Source: Psychrobacter sp. DAB_AL43B (GTDB taxonomy: Bacteria > Pseudomonadota > Gammaproteobacteria > Pseudomonadales > Moraxellaceae). Taken from it: 64,000 bases of DNA. Location: contig NZ_LT799838.1 in the NCBI RefSeq assembly GCF_900168255.1, positions 3,245,149 to 3,309,148 on the forward strand, in the 5' to 3' direction. The position numbers were made by a program, and so were the translations under genes. Below the pieces are notes generated by a model that was not told the origin of the DNA, ran no database searches, and saw nothing but the letters and a program-made list of their open reading frames with translations. How positions within the stretch are numbered: position 1 is the first letter of the stretch; each line of letters starts with the position of its first letter. Shown here piece by piece: positions 34,051 through 44,293 of this stretch.

Positions 34051-35994
34051 TTATTTTTTATCTTCGTCTACTTCAGTGAACTCAGCATCGACCACATCGT
34101 CGTCTGCTTGGTTGCTCTCGCCAGCATTATCCGCACCTTGTTGGAACTGGTTTGGATCCATACCTTCAGCACCAGCGCCTGCATCCGCATAAATCTTCTG
34201 GCTAACTGGCAAGAAGGCATTGTCTAATGCTTCAAGCTTGGCTTTGATGTCATCATGATCATCTTCTTTCGCAGCCGCTTCAAGCTCAGAGATAGCCGTT
34301 TCTACTGATGATTTTTCATCGTCAGATACTTTATCTGCGGCATCTTTTAGCGCTTTTTGTACCGCATGGATACGACCATCTGCTTCGTTACGTACTTGCG
34401 CTAAATTGGCGAATTTCTCGTCTTCAGCAGCGTTGGCTTCAGCATCACGAATCATTTGTTCAACTTCTTCGTCCGACAAACCAGAATCCGCTTTAATTTG
34501 AATACTTTGCGCTTTACCAGTACCTTTATCAGTCGCTGAGATATTCATGATACCGTCAGCGTTGATGTCAAAGCTGACTTCGATTTGTGGCAAACCACGT
34601 GGTGCTGGTGGAATGTCCGTTAAATCAAAACGACCCAGCTGTTTATTTTGGTTGGCAATTTTACGCTCGCCTTGATAAACCTGAATGCTAACCGCTGGCT
34701 GGTTATCTTCAGCCGTTGAGAATACCTGTGATTTCTTAGTCGGAATCATGGTGTTTTTCTCAATGATTGGCGTCAAGATGCCACCCATGGTTTCGATACC
34801 AAGCGTCAATGGTGTCACATCAAGTAGCAATACGTCAGTTTTGTCACCAGACAATACCGCGCCTTGAATAGCCGCACCCGCTGCTACTGCTTCATCAGGG
34901 TTCACGTCTTTACGTGGCTCTTGCCCGAAGAATTCCTGTACTTTTTGCTGTACCAATGGCATACGAGTCTGACCACCAACTAAGATGACATCATCAATAT
35001 CGCCAATTTTTAGACCTGCATCTTCAAGGGCAATCTTACAAGGGCCCATCGTACGTTGTACTAATTCTTCAGTTAGGCTCTCAAGTTTCGAGCGGCTGAT
35101 AGTAACCACCAAATGCTTAGGACCACTGCTATCAGCAGTAATATATGGCAAGTTCACTTCAGTGCTTTGGGCACTTGATAGCTCAATTTTCGCTTTTTCT
35201 GCCGCTTCTTTTAGACGCTGCATCGCAAGAGAGTCACCTTTTAGGTTGACGTCTTGGTCTTTTTTGAACTCGCTTACTAAGAAATCAATTAACGCTGAGT
35301 CAAAATCTTCACCACCAAGGAAAGTATCACCATTGGTCGCTAGTACTTCAAACTGCTGCTCGCCATCGACGTCAGCGATTTCGATGATTGATACGTCAAA
35401 AGTACCACCACCTAAGTCATAAACAGCAACTGTAGTATCGCCTTTCTTTTTATCCATACCATAAGCAAGAGCGGCGGCAGTTGGTTCGTTAATAATACGT
35501 TTTACATCAAGACCAGCGATTTTACCCGCGTCTTTGGTTGCTTGACGTTGTGAATCATTAAAGTAAGCAGGTACGGTAACAACTGCTTCAGTAACCGCTT
35601 CACCAAGATAGTCTTCGGCTGTTTTTTTCATTTTTTTCAAGATTTCAGCAGAAACCTGTGGTGGTGCCAGTTTTTTGCCGTTGATTTCGACCCATGCATC
35701 ACCGTTATCAGCTTTGGCGATTTTGTAAGGTACCATACCGATATCTTTTTGCACGACTTTGTCATCAAAACGACGACCAATCAAACGCTTGATGGCAAAT
35801 AACGTGTTGTTTGGGTTAGTAACCGCTTGACGCTTCGCTGACTGACCGACAAGGATCTCATCATCTTTATAAGCGACAATCGATGGTGTGGTACGAGTAC
35901 CTTCAGCATTTTCGATGATTTTAACTTTATCACCTTCCATCACTGCGACACATGAGTTGGTTGTACCTAAATCAATACCAATGACTTTACCCAT
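34051..35994 (-). CDS. dnaK: Chaperone DnaK (Hsp70)
   Basis: 647 aa, normal length. ATPase domain with [13 protein letters not shown] (3-15), [24 protein letters not shown] and [10 protein letters not shown]; linker [16 protein letters not shown] at about 390; substrate-binding beta domain; C-terminal tail [13 protein letters not shown] with the EEVD-like acidic end that binds DnaJ/ClpB partners. ATG 35994 preceded by TTAGGAGTAATTAATT. A sigma-32-like promoter lies upstream. grpE is 256 bp upstream on the same strand; dnaJ is not adjacent. Confidence 0.98.
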   Translation of the reverse strand: MGKVIGIDLGTTNSCVAVMEGDKVKIIENAEGTRTTPSIVAYKDDEILVGQSAKRQAVTNPNNTLFAIKRLIGRRFDDKVVQKDIGMVPYKIAKADNGDAWVEINGKKLAPPQVSAEILKKMKKTAEDYLGEAVTEAVVTVPAYFNDSQRQATKDAGKIAGLDVKRIINEPTAAALAYGMDKKKGDTTVAVYDLGGGTFDVSIIEIADVDGEQQFEVLATNGDTFLGGEDFDSALIDFLVSEFKKDQDVNLKGDSLAMQRLKEAAEKAKIELSSAQSTEVNLPYITADSSGPKHLVVTISRSKLESLTEELVQRTMGPCKIALEDAGLKIGDIDDVILVGGQTRMPLVQQKVQEFFGQEPRKDVNPDEAVAAGAAIQGAVLSGDKTDVLLLDVTPLTLGIETMGGILTPIIEKNTMIPTKKSQVFSTAEDNQPAVSIQVYQGERKIANQNKQLGRFDLTDIPPAPRGLPQIEVSFDINADGIMNISATDKGTGKAQSIQIKADSGLSDEEVEQMIRDAEANAAEDEKFANLAQVRNEADGRIHAVQKALKDAADKVSDDEKSSVETAISELEAAAKEDDHDDIKAKLEALDNAFLPVSQKIYADAGAGAEGMDPNQFQQGADNAGESNQADDDVVDAEFTEVDEDKK

Positions 35995-36081
35995 AATTAA
36001 TTACTCCTAATTTGTTTTTAAATTAAATATTTATACATCCAGACCTTAGGTTATATAAACCTATTCGATCACTTGTTGCTT

Positions 36082-36111
36082 TATATCGGTTTACTTATGC
36101 ATTTTTTCAAG
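36082..36111 (-). promoter_or_regulatory. Candidate sigma-32 heat-shock promoter of dnaK
   Basis: On the minus strand CTTGAAA (36105-36111), 15-bp spacer, CCGATATA (36082-36089). Close to the CTTGAAA/CCCATNT heat-shock consensus and 88 bp before dnaK. Confidence 0.5.
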
Positions 36112-36250
36112 TCATTCACGGTATGAAAAACCCCTTTTATGTGATTTTTTGTGAAAAGCCTTACTAATAATAAGGTTTAGTACCGTTAAAGACTGATTAT
36201 TTATTATCTATAGTATTTAATGCTGATACAGAGATGCGATTGTCTTAAAA

Positions 36251-36865
36251 TTACTGTCCGACACGCACCATCGCTGGGCGCAATAGACGACCATTCAAGC
36301 TATAGCCTTTTTGTAAGACCGTACCAACCATATCCGCTTCTGCTTCTGGGTCGATACCTACGGCTTCATGAAAATCAGCGTTGAACTTCTCGCCTTGTGG
36401 GTCAACCATTTCGACGCCATTTTTATTAAGCACATCTAGTAACGCCTTATGCGTCAACCTCACCCCTTCAGTCACTGGATCGTCTGCATTGGCATTTTCA
36501 ATCGCACGCTCTAAGTTATCGACCACTTCTAATAGCTCTTTGGCAAATTTCTGTAGCGCAAAACGCTTACTCTTATCTGCCTCTTGTTCAATACGCTTTT
36601 GCGCATTATAAGTTTCAGCATTGGCACGGGCGGTACTTTCTTTAGCTTGTTTAACTTCACCTTCTAGCTCAGCGATACGGGCTTTAAAAGTATCAAGATT
36701 AATGTCGTTTTCGATGACACTCTCTTCACCTGAGTTATTCTGTGGATCAAATTCTTTCAAGGTTTCTTCTAAGATACTCTCTTCGTGTACAACGTTATCG
36801 TGTGAAACATTGTCGTGTGAGATATTTTGGTCAATCGATTCGTGGTTGGTGTTTTGCTCGCTCAT
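36251..36865 (-). CDS. grpE: Nucleotide exchange factor GrpE
   Basis: 204 aa. Acidic, Asn/His-rich N-terminus with the near-repeat NISHDNVSHDNVVHEE, then the long dimer coiled coil (about 55-110, RIAELEGEVKQAKESTARANAE), hinge DNLERAIENA, and beta wing domain with HEAVGIDPEAEADMVGTVLQKGYSLNGRLLRPAMV. Exchanges ADP on DnaK. GGGAGC before ATG 36865. A second sigma-32-like promoter lies upstream. Confidence 0.97.
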   Translation of the reverse strand: MSEQNTNHESIDQNISHDNVSHDNVVHEESILEETLKEFDPQNNSGEESVIENDINLDTFKARIAELEGEVKQAKESTARANAETYNAQKRIEQEADKSKRFALQKFAKELLEVVDNLERAIENANADDPVTEGVRLTHKALLDVLNKNGVEMVDPQGEKFNADFHEAVGIDPEAEADMVGTVLQKGYSLNGRLLRPAMVRVGQ

Positions 36866-37386
36866 GATAGCTCCCTAATATTGATATAATAATGATGGAC
36901 TTTATAAAACAAAAAATTGGCTAATTGCTATCCCTAGTGTGTTTATCAATAGCTTATAGGCTTATATTACTTGATTAACCTTTATCACTCATTGTTTTTA
37001 TAGATATCTTGCAATAGCTGATTGATAAAGGTTGCAAGGCCAAATTTCAAGCCTAATACGAGGAATTTTTCTTAATACTGACAAATGCTAGGCAGATAGA
37101 GACAAATACTCGCTAAAGTGCAAAAAAAGTGCCATATACCGTGTTTGTCTTTATTATCCATAGAAATACCTTTTTGCTAACAAAAGGTACAAAAAGCCGT
37201 CATTTATTCCAAATCATCTACTATTTACATTCAAACTATTACCAAAGAGTGCTCAACTTAATTTTTTATTATCTTATTATGATTGTAAATATAATTAATT
37301 AAACAAAAGTAAACACTGACTCATAGCATAACTAAAAATAGCAATGTTATGACAGTGGATACTGGTAATGATTTATAAGAGGTGTT
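36866..37386. other. Intergenic region between divergent grpE and esterase genes
   Basis: 521 bp, AT-rich. Contains a heat-shock-type promoter for grpE and must contain the promoter of the esterase at 37387. Nothing else supported. Confidence 0.5.
37024..37051 (-). promoter_or_regulatory. Candidate sigma-32 promoter of grpE
   Basis: Minus strand CTTGAAA (37045-37051), 13-bp spacer, CCTTTATC (37024-37031). The -35 is perfect, the -10 weaker. Confidence 0.4.
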
Positions 37387-38865
37387 ATGTCTAATTCAAC
37401 AGTATTGTCAGTCAACACCTTACTTAATAAAGCGGTGAAGACACTGAACCTAACGTCTTTAGGTCAAGAAAAAAGCGCGGGAAAAACAAACTGTCATCAA
37501 CAAGTTGATAGTGATGAGCCAGAGAATATTAAAATAGAAAGCGCTAGAATAGAAAGTATTGAGTTGCAAGCTACCGATGATAAGTATTTATCTATTAAGG
37601 ATAAGATGCTAGGTCATCATTTAATGACAAACTACCAACCGCATCTGTTGCACTATGCCATAAAAGGCATAGGCTGCTTGCCAACGCCTGTATTAGAAAG
37701 TTTAGTCGGTTATTTAAATGGTCCTAATTCTAAGCAATACATGCACGTCGATGCCCATCTACGCTTAATTCTTGCAGTCAATAGCAAGCTTAAAACGCCT
37801 TTACAACTTGTAGAAATGACCGAATTACGTAAACGATTTGCCACAGATGCGGTAGCTATGCAAGCACCAAAGGTATGGCAACAAGCCAGTGACAACCTCT
37901 TTAGCAATATTAAGCCGTTTGCTAAAAAAGGTGAGAGTTCTATCCGTTGGCAAGACAAAACGATTGCCAATGCTGACGACGGTGATATGACGCTTCGTTG
38001 CTATCAAAAACGAGCTAATGCTACTGGCTTTGGCTTTAAAAAAGCACAACAACACAATCCTAATGAGACGGTTTTATTGTTCTTTCATGGTGGTGGGTTT
38101 TGTATCGGTGATATCAATACGCACCATGAATTTTGTCATGCCGTTTGCGAGCAAACTGGCTGGCCAGTCGTCAGTGTTGATTATCGTTTAGCGCCTGAAC
38201 ATCCCGCTCCTACGGCATTAAGAGATTGTATTGCTGCTTATGCTTGGTTGGTTGAGCATTGTCAGTCGCTTGGCGCGTTGCCATCACGTATCGTACTAGC
38301 AGGTGATAGTGCTGGTGGCGGGCTATCGACTATGATTGCGCAACAAATCATCAGTCCGAGCAAAGATGCTTGGTATGATTTGGCTGCTGATGGTCAAAAA
38401 ACCTTTGATATATTGCAGCGCTTACCACATCCAATGGCGCAAATGCCTTTGTATCCGGTGACTGATATTGAGACTGATTATCCGAGCTGGGAATTATATG
38501 GTGAGGGTTTATTGTTAGACCACGCTGACGTTGCGGTTTTTGATGCTGCTTGTTTAGAAAATAGTCCGCTACCGCGTCAGCATGTTCTTACTTCACCTAT
38601 GCTAGGTGATAATCGACAAATTTGCCCTACTTATATCGTCGCCGCAGAATTAGACGTCTTGCGTGATGAAGCGTTTGCTTATGCTAGCCAATTAAAAGAC
38701 TATGGGGTGGCTGTTCAGACCTATACTGTGGTTGGCGCACCACACGGATTTATCCATTTTATGAGCGTTCATGCAGCGCTTGAGCAAGAGACTAAGCATA
38801 TCATTAACGGTTTTGCGAGATTTGTCCGTGAAGTGATAAGGACACAAGCTTTGTTAACTGCCTAG
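37387..38865 (+). CDS. Alpha/beta-hydrolase esterase/lipase (HSL family)
   Basis: 492 aa. HGGGF oxyanion motif (FFHGGGFCIGDI at about 233), catalytic Ser in GDSAGG (about 310), Asp in AELDVLRDEAF and His in GAPHGFIHF, all in hormone-sensitive-lipase order. The first roughly 180 residues are an extended N-terminus found in some bacterial lipases of this type. No signal peptide, so cytoplasmic or peripheral. AGAGGTG precedes ATG 37387. Confidence 0.9.
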   Translation: MSNSTVLSVNTLLNKAVKTLNLTSLGQEKSAGKTNCHQQVDSDEPENIKIESARIESIELQATDDKYLSIKDKMLGHHLMTNYQPHLLHYAIKGIGCLPTPVLESLVGYLNGPNSKQYMHVDAHLRLILAVNSKLKTPLQLVEMTELRKRFATDAVAMQAPKVWQQASDNLFSNIKPFAKKGESSIRWQDKTIANADDGDMTLRCYQKRANATGFGFKKAQQHNPNETVLLFFHGGGFCIGDINTHHEFCHAVCEQTGWPVVSVDYRLAPEHPAPTALRDCIAAYAWLVEHCQSLGALPSRIVLAGDSAGGGLSTMIAQQIISPSKDAWYDLAADGQKTFDILQRLPHPMAQMPLYPVTDIETDYPSWELYGEGLLLDHADVAVFDAACLENSPLPRQHVLTSPMLGDNRQICPTYIVAAELDVLRDEAFAYASQLKDYGVAVQTYTVVGAPHGFIHFMSVHAALEQETKHIINGFARFVREVIRTQALLTA

Positions 38866-38877
38866 CTATTGATTCGT

Positions 38878-40044
38878 TTATATAATTTCATCAGTATTTT
38901 TACTAGCAGTGTTGCCAGTAAAGGTAATTATCCAAACCTCAGAGCGTGACCCTAAGCGAAACGGTATGCCCCAAAAGCCGTAGCCTGAGGATACAACGAA
39001 GTGGCCGTTACCAATAACCTCATAACCATAGCCCAAACGATTGATGGCGCTTACGATAAAATTAGCGGGAAATATTTGACCATTATGAGTATGTCCTGAG
39101 ACTTGTAAATCAACCGGTAATTGGCTATGTTCCACGATATCACTGGGCCTATGGTCGAGCAGAATAACCGGTTTAGTGCTATCAACTTGCGCCAATAGAT
39201 CAGTCGTTGCGACACGCTGACGCTTATGATTATCAAAACGCCCCATCAGCCAAATAGACTCGCCTTTATGCGTCAGGCATATTACCTCATCATTTAGCAA
39301 CTGCACGCCAGCCTCACGTAGAGAATTACTAATCGGCTGCTCATGACCGTATAAATCGTGATTACCTAAGGTTGCATAGCTACCGTATGGCAAACTGCTC
39401 ACAAGTTTTGCTAAATTATCTGCCATATGATAAGTGTTAAATGCTTGGGTATTGTCATCCATGATATCGCCTGGCATCAATAAAATATCTGCTTGATGAT
39501 TGTTAACCATAGTATGCAGTCGCTCTATAGCCTTACTACCAAATAAACGACCTAAATGTAAATCACTGGCTACCGCTATACGTAGTGGATTAGTCAGCGG
39601 TTTATTAATCTGAATAGACAACTCACGCATAACCGGCACGTAAGCGCTATATAGGGCGTAAACAAACAACGCTACAAAGAAAGCTAGAGCAAAAATGCGT
39701 AATCCAATAGTAAGCATATCTCCATCAATAAGCGTAATACCGAACAAGCTATTTAAGAGCCAATAGCCTCCATATAATAGACTGGTAGATAAAGCCGTCA
39801 GCATCATAAAATGCATGACTAACATCCAACCACTAATCCAACGATAGCTATTAGCTAATAATTTGGTGACGCTCAACAGTAATAAAAAATTGGTAATGAC
39901 AAATATTAACAGCCACACCGCAATAGTTGCTGATGCTGGTTGCGATGTGAGCCAAGGCTGTAGCCACCACTGTAAACTGAGCGCAGCGCCGACACTAAAA
40001 AGTTGTAACAGCGCAATAATAGTAATGATAAAGGCGTAACGCAT
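38878..40044 (-). CDS. Membrane-anchored metallophosphoesterase, copy 1
   Basis: 388 aa. Four N-terminal TM helices in the first 150 residues, then a calcineurin-like domain: D-L-H-L-G-R (ASDLHLGRLF), GDIMDD, GNHDLYG, and late GHTHNGQIFP. Two-metal site complete. This is the YaeI/YkuE-like architecture; YkuE acts near the cell envelope, E. coli YaeI hydrolyses UDP-sugars or lipid-linked substrates. Substrate not readable. ATG 40044 follows AAGGATTGGC-like sequence. Confidence 0.9.
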   Translation of the reverse strand: MRYAFIITIIALLQLFSVGAALSLQWWLQPWLTSQPASATIAVWLLIFVITNFLLLLSVTKLLANSYRWISGWMLVMHFMMLTALSTSLLYGGYWLLNSLFGITLIDGDMLTIGLRIFALAFFVALFVYALYSAYVPVMRELSIQINKPLTNPLRIAVASDLHLGRLFGSKAIERLHTMVNNHQADILLMPGDIMDDNTQAFNTYHMADNLAKLVSSLPYGSYATLGNHDLYGHEQPISNSLREAGVQLLNDEVICLTHKGESIWLMGRFDNHKRQRVATTDLLAQVDSTKPVILLDHRPSDIVEHSQLPVDLQVSGHTHNGQIFPANFIVSAINRLGYGYEVIGNGHFVVSSGYGFWGIPFRLGSRSEVWIITFTGNTASKNTDEII

Positions 40045-40071
40045 AAGCCAATCCTTGAGTACTGTTATTCT

Positions 40072-40111
40072 AAGGCGCTTTTTTTCTAAAGCGCTTTTTT
40101 TCTAAAGCGCT
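40072..40111. repeat. Tandem 16-nt repeat
   Basis: GCGCTTTTTTTCTAAA occurs twice in tandem (40075-40090, 40091-40106) plus a partial third copy. Each joint forms AAAGCGCTTT, so it can fold as small hairpins just upstream of the phosphoesterase gene. Confidence 0.8.
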
Positions 40112-40169
40112 ATGGTATTAAAGAAATTTAGATTAAGTTAAGAAAATAAAAGAGCCATTAGCAACGAAT

Positions 40170-40210
40170 AAAAAGCCTCTACTATATTGATATAATAGTA
40201 GAGGCTTTTT
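40170..40210 (-). terminator. Terminator of metallophosphoesterase copy 2
   Basis: Stem AAAAGCCTCTACTAT / ATAGTAGAGGCTTTT around TATTGATATA, 33 bp past the stop at 40243. A T-run is present on both strands. Confidence 0.88.
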
Positions 40211-40242
40211 ATATGCGTGTTACGTTACTTATCTAAAATAAC

Positions 40243-41328
40243 TTATGGTGCAGACTGTAACGTAATCATCCATATCTCAGATCGTGTACCCAGCCTAAAC
40301 GGCACTGCCCCAATACCATAACCTGACGTTACCAAAAACTGCGTATCGGCTATTTCTTTGGTGCCATAGTTTAGCGGTGTAAACCAATCCATTAATATCG
40401 TTAACGGAAATATCTGCCCACCATGGGTATGACCAGACAGATGCAAATCAACTGGCAGGACGCTGATCTCATCCATGGCGCTAGGACGATGTTCCAAAAA
40501 TATCACTGGTTTATCTGTCTCTACTTGCGTCAATAACTCATCCGCTGACAGTCTGGTACGATCTATATCGTCAGAGCGCCCCACCAGCCATACTGAGTCA
40601 TTTAATAGCACACTCTCATTATCAAGGGCTTTGATACCAGCTTCTTCCACCGCCTGAGTGATCTGCTTGTCATAACCGAAATAATCGTGATTGCCTAAAG
40701 TCGCATAGACGCCAAGCGGTGCTTTTAGTTCTGATAATTGCTCATGCATATTAGTATTATCGTAAGCAATCGTCGTGTCATTCATAATGTCACCAGCGAT
40801 AACCACCACATCAGGATTTTGCGCATTGATAAGGCTAATCATTTTCTTTATCTGCCGATTACCAAACCACCTCCCTAGATGCGTATCAGAAACCAAGGCA
40901 ATTTCCATTGGTTTATCTAAAACTTTATCTGTCGTTACTGTCAGACGATGTACGACTGGCGAATAGGCATTAAATACTGCCAAGCTCACAATACTGATAT
41001 AAACGACAACGGCAAACGCACGGATGATTATTGGTCGTGGTTGTTTTTTAAAAATCTGACTATGAACTACTGCAATCACAGCCGTTATTAAAGCGGCATA
41101 AAACATGAAACCTTGTAATATACTAACGACCAGATAAACATGAAAACGCTCATGCCAAAACTCACTGAGCCCGTAGATGAGAAAGAGATTATTAATCAGA
41201 AAAGCACTTAAGACCAAAAGGACTTTACCAAAGCTTTGTTTTGGTTGGATCAGCCAGTAGAAGACGATGCTGCTCATAATCGCAAGCAGTTGGGTGATGA
41301 GGATAAAAAGCCACATAGTAAAATTCAA
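40243..41328 (-). CDS. Membrane-anchored metallophosphoesterase, copy 2
   Basis: 361 aa. Same architecture as the gene at 38878: TM helices (LFILITQLLAIMSSIVFYWL and others) over the first 125 residues, then VSDTHLGRWFG, GDIMNDT, GNHDYFGYD and SGHTHGGQIFPL, C-terminal SGYGIGAVPFRLGTRSEIW. It is a diverged paralogue of copy 1 (the two C-termini read SGYGFWGIPFRLGSRSEVW and SGYGIGAVPFRLGTRSEIW). Each gene is separately terminated. Confidence 0.9.
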   Translation of the reverse strand: MNFTMWLFILITQLLAIMSSIVFYWLIQPKQSFGKVLLVLSAFLINNLFLIYGLSEFWHERFHVYLVVSILQGFMFYAALITAVIAVVHSQIFKKQPRPIIIRAFAVVVYISIVSLAVFNAYSPVVHRLTVTTDKVLDKPMEIALVSDTHLGRWFGNRQIKKMISLINAQNPDVVVIAGDIMNDTTIAYDNTNMHEQLSELKAPLGVYATLGNHDYFGYDKQITQAVEEAGIKALDNESVLLNDSVWLVGRSDDIDRTRLSADELLTQVETDKPVIFLEHRPSAMDEISVLPVDLHLSGHTHGGQIFPLTILMDWFTPLNYGTKEIADTQFLVTSGYGIGAVPFRLGTRSEIWMITLQSAP

Positions 41329-41435
41329 TCAAACGAAGACGGACGTATAGTACGTCAAGATTCTTACCTATTGAAGACAGAGTCTTAGTTTATTGAAACT
41401 TTATAGAGCTTGTATATCAATCGGTTCTCGAAAAA

Positions 41436-41479
41436 AATAAGCAGTGGATTGTTTCATGTGAAACAATCCACTGCTTATT
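41436..41479 (-). terminator. 44-nt hairpin: terminator of the SDR gene with parS-like core
   Basis: Perfect 21-bp inverted repeat around a 2-nt centre. On the minus strand a T-run follows, so it ends the gene at 41545. Its centre TGTTTCATGTGAAACA (41450-41465) is one base from the ParB site parS. Confidence 0.85.
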
Positions 41480-41544
41480 TGATGACAATTACTTTTAATT
41501 ATTATTATTTTTAATCCTAAAAACTACTTTCTTAACCACTATTG

Positions 41545-42534
41545 CTATAATACTTGCTGCTCTAACGCTTGCTTCAGCGTTGGCTGCTTAAACTCATAAC
41601 CTGCGCTCTGTAATGCTTGTGGTATTACTTTTTGTCCATCGATCAATAATGTCGACATCTCGCCAAACATCAGTTTGAGTAAAAACTCTGGTAAAGTAAA
41701 AAAGGTCGGACGATGTAACCATGCCCCCAATGTTTTAGTAAAAGTATGATTGGTCACTGGATTCGGCGCAGTCAGATTATAAACGACGGCTGGCGTATCA
41801 TTTGCTGTCTTTAGCGTATTATCGTGTGTGGTGGATTTGTTAGTTTGCCCAGCATTATTAGTAGCATTGTTGCCAGCCAGATGCTGCTCAATGATAAATA
41901 TGGCTGCCCCTACCCAATCTTCGCGGCTCACCCAGCTCATGATTTGCTGACCATCGCCCAACTGCCCACCGACACCCATTTTAAATGGTGTCAAAAGCTT
42001 GCCGAGCATACCGCCTTCAGGATGGATAACCACACCGGTACGCACGATAGCCACCGGTACGCCATATTCGATTGCTGTCAATGCTAATTGCTCCCATTTA
42101 TCACATAATTTATGGGCAAAATCTATCTCAAAGCCACTACTTTCGGTCAGTGGTTTATCGCCTTGTGTACCGTACCAACCAATCGCTGAGCCACTGATTA
42201 GCAATTTCGGTTTAATACTGCTGCGAGCAATAAACGCCAGTAATGATTCGGTAGGCTTAATACGGCTGGCAAGCAGTTGCTCTTTGCGCGCATCGCTCCA
42301 ACGCGCGTCAGCAATACCCGCACCCGCTAGATTTAAAATCACATCAAAGCTTTTATTAGAACTTGCCAGCTCATCATAGGCCATCATATTGATATCATTA
42401 GGGTGTACTTGACTGCTATCACGCGTGAGCCAAGTAATATGCACGGTTTTTTTCTGCGCACGATAACGTGCCATAATCTCTTTACTAAAAGCACTCCCTA
42501 GAAATCCTGAGCCACCGCTAATTAAAATATCCAT
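41545..42534 (-). CDS. TIGR01777-type NAD-dependent epimerase (SDR39U1 family)
   Basis: 329 aa. Rossmann motif ISGGSGFLGSA at residues 5-15, NLAGAGIAD around 70, catalytic SGSAIGWYGTQGD around 117 (S and Y), C-terminal DUF1731 domain LPEFLLKLMFGEMSTLLIDGQKVIPQAL. A 23-residue Asn/Thr-rich insertion (NNATNNAGQTNKSTTHDN) is unusual. GGGAGTAGGAC before ATG 42534. Physiological substrate unknown. Confidence 0.92.
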   Translation of the reverse strand: MDILISGGSGFLGSAFSKEIMARYRAQKKTVHITWLTRDSSQVHPNDINMMAYDELASSNKSFDVILNLAGAGIADARWSDARKEQLLASRIKPTESLLAFIARSSIKPKLLISGSAIGWYGTQGDKPLTESSGFEIDFAHKLCDKWEQLALTAIEYGVPVAIVRTGVVIHPEGGMLGKLLTPFKMGVGGQLGDGQQIMSWVSREDWVGAAIFIIEQHLAGNNATNNAGQTNKSTTHDNTLKTANDTPAVVYNLTAPNPVTNHTFTKTLGAWLHRPTFFTLPEFLLKLMFGEMSTLLIDGQKVIPQALQSAGYEFKQPTLKQALEQQVL

Positions 42535-42573
42535 GTCCTACTCCCTATATGTATGAATTATTCTATTTATTAC

Positions 42574-43074
42574 TTATTGTTCAGTAAAACTTAACCCTTT
42601 ATAACCATCGTCTTCTTTTTTGGTACTTATATCAAAACGACTTTTACATACTTTTGGTAAAGCAATGCAGCTGGCGACAGCTGAATTGACGGCACCAAAT
42701 AGTCCTATGCCAGCCATAAAAGCTACTAACACGCCAACCTCTATCCATGAGTTGATGCCTAAATATAGAACGATTGCGCCCATATAAATTGCTGAGGTTA
42801 TAAACCCAACTAAAAACGTCGTGCGTATACTTTTATGGGCGCCACGCCATATCTTTTGACTGGCGATGACAATGCCGGTTAATAAAGCAGGAATAAAACC
42901 AAGCAGACCGACATATATTAGGGGTTGATAACCAATCTGAGCGAAATCTGCATTCCTAAAAACAAACAATAAAACCAGCTCTGCAATCAGTCCGCCAACC
43001 ACACTACTAATGCCTGCGAAAAGAATGACTACTTGTAAATAAGGGTAAGCACCTAAATTATTATCCGTTTTCAT
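42574..43074 (-). CDS. Hypothetical four-TM membrane protein
   Basis: 166 aa. Hydrophobic segments at about 13-35, 48-66, 86-106 and 115-140 with a Lys/Asp-rich cytosolic tail. Not recognised. It is 39 bp downstream of nothing obvious and 40 bp upstream of the SDR gene on the same strand, so possibly co-transcribed with it. Confidence 0.65.
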   Translation of the reverse strand: MKTDNNLGAYPYLQVVILFAGISSVVGGLIAELVLLFVFRNADFAQIGYQPLIYVGLLGFIPALLTGIVIASQKIWRGAHKSIRTTFLVGFITSAIYMGAIVLYLGINSWIEVGVLVAFMAGIGLFGAVNSAVASCIALPKVCKSRFDISTKKEDDGYKGLSFTEQ

Positions 43075-43207
43075 TATATTTATCCTATTAACATTGCTCG
43101 TTAATTGAGTATAAATAGTGCGTTGGTAGCGATGATGGATTTGCTATGAAGAACTGATGAATAAAGAATTGATAGTACGAAATTTTTCGTTGATATTTAG
43201 CGAAATT

Positions 43208-44161
43208 TTAGGCAAAACGCTTACGAATAGGACAGTCACTATTATTATTATTATTATTTTGATATTTGTCTTTTAATTTATTCCAACGATTATGTATAAA
43301 GTCTATCGCAACAGCGGTACTTGGCAATACATGCGCTTTAGTCAGGTGTGGCGCTGCCGCATCTAAACGCTTGGCGAGCGCCGGTAAATGATTGGATGGC
43401 ACGGCGGGGAAAAGATGATGCTCTACATGATAGAGTAAGTTAAAAGTTAATAAGTTGACCAATGGATTACGCTCGGTGCGGGCTATCGTCTCATCACAAT
43501 CATGATGCACACCCCACACCGCAATGATACCGACGCTGGCATTGGCCAATGTCATGGTTAGTATGTGATACATCAATATTTGCGCTAACATAGCAAGAGC
43601 AGGAATAGTAAAGGCGGTCAATACGAGGGCAACCAAGACGACCAAAACAATCAAACCAAACTCTAAATACGCGATACGCTGATTACGACGACTACTTAGA
43701 CGCAGTCCTTGGCGATAAATATCCAGTCGGTAAGTGACACCACCTAACATCGCTCGCCATCACGATACTTTTGCCAGACTGCCCTCAATATCACTGTCGC
43801 CCAATGGATCACGATGATGCGCCATATGAGTAGCTCGAATGCTATGCAAGCTAGTCATCAATAGCACGCTAAGCAACAGCAATATCCCAGTAGTCGTGCG
43901 TTTACCCGTTCCTAAACTATGATGATAGCCATCATGAGCTTGGCGAAAAGCTGCGGCAAAGAATAAATAAGACGCACCGCATGCCATTACATACCAAGAT
44001 TGACTGGCAAACCACCATGACAGCAATAAAAATGGATAAGGCAAAATAATATTATAAGCAATTTGACCGCGAGTTAGCTGGCGCAAGTCTTGCCACTGCA
44101 CTACGTTGATCGCATTTTTAATCGCTATGTTTTTATTATCCTGTGTGTTATTCGCTTTCAT
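43208..44161 (-). pseudogene. Fatty acid desaturase interrupted by an in-frame TGA
   Basis: One continuous frame of about 317 codons from ATG 44161 to 43208, broken only by TGA at 43760-43762 (KVS-stop-WRAMLGG). A single base change in TGG would give it, so the original residue was probably Trp. The three di-iron His boxes are all there: HDGYHH and HMAHH before the stop, HVEHHLFP after it. TM segments occur in both halves. The downstream half could be restarted at ATG 43750 but lacks two His boxes. It lies under a GbsR-like regulator and a perfect palindrome. Either a pseudogene or a sequencing error. Confidence 0.8.
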
Positions 44162-44223
44162 ATGACACATCCATTTGTTATTACTATGAAAAGAGCTAAT
44201 AAAACTTCAATCTATTACATAAA

Positions 44224-44241
44224 TTTCTGTTATAACAGAAA
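44224..44241. promoter_or_regulatory. 18-bp palindrome, candidate operator of the desaturase
   Basis: Perfect TTTCTGTTA/TAACAGAAA, between the regulator gene at 44294 and the desaturase start at 44161. Likely bound by the GbsR/MarR-type regulator (inference). Confidence 0.6.
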
Positions 44242-44293
44242 TAAATACCTAAATTTTTTATTTTGAATATACTATTCCATCTTTAACAATTAA

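Noticed and set aside
40072..40111. CRISPR-like short repeat
   Set aside because: Two 16-nt units directly abutting with no spacers; a simple tandem duplication.
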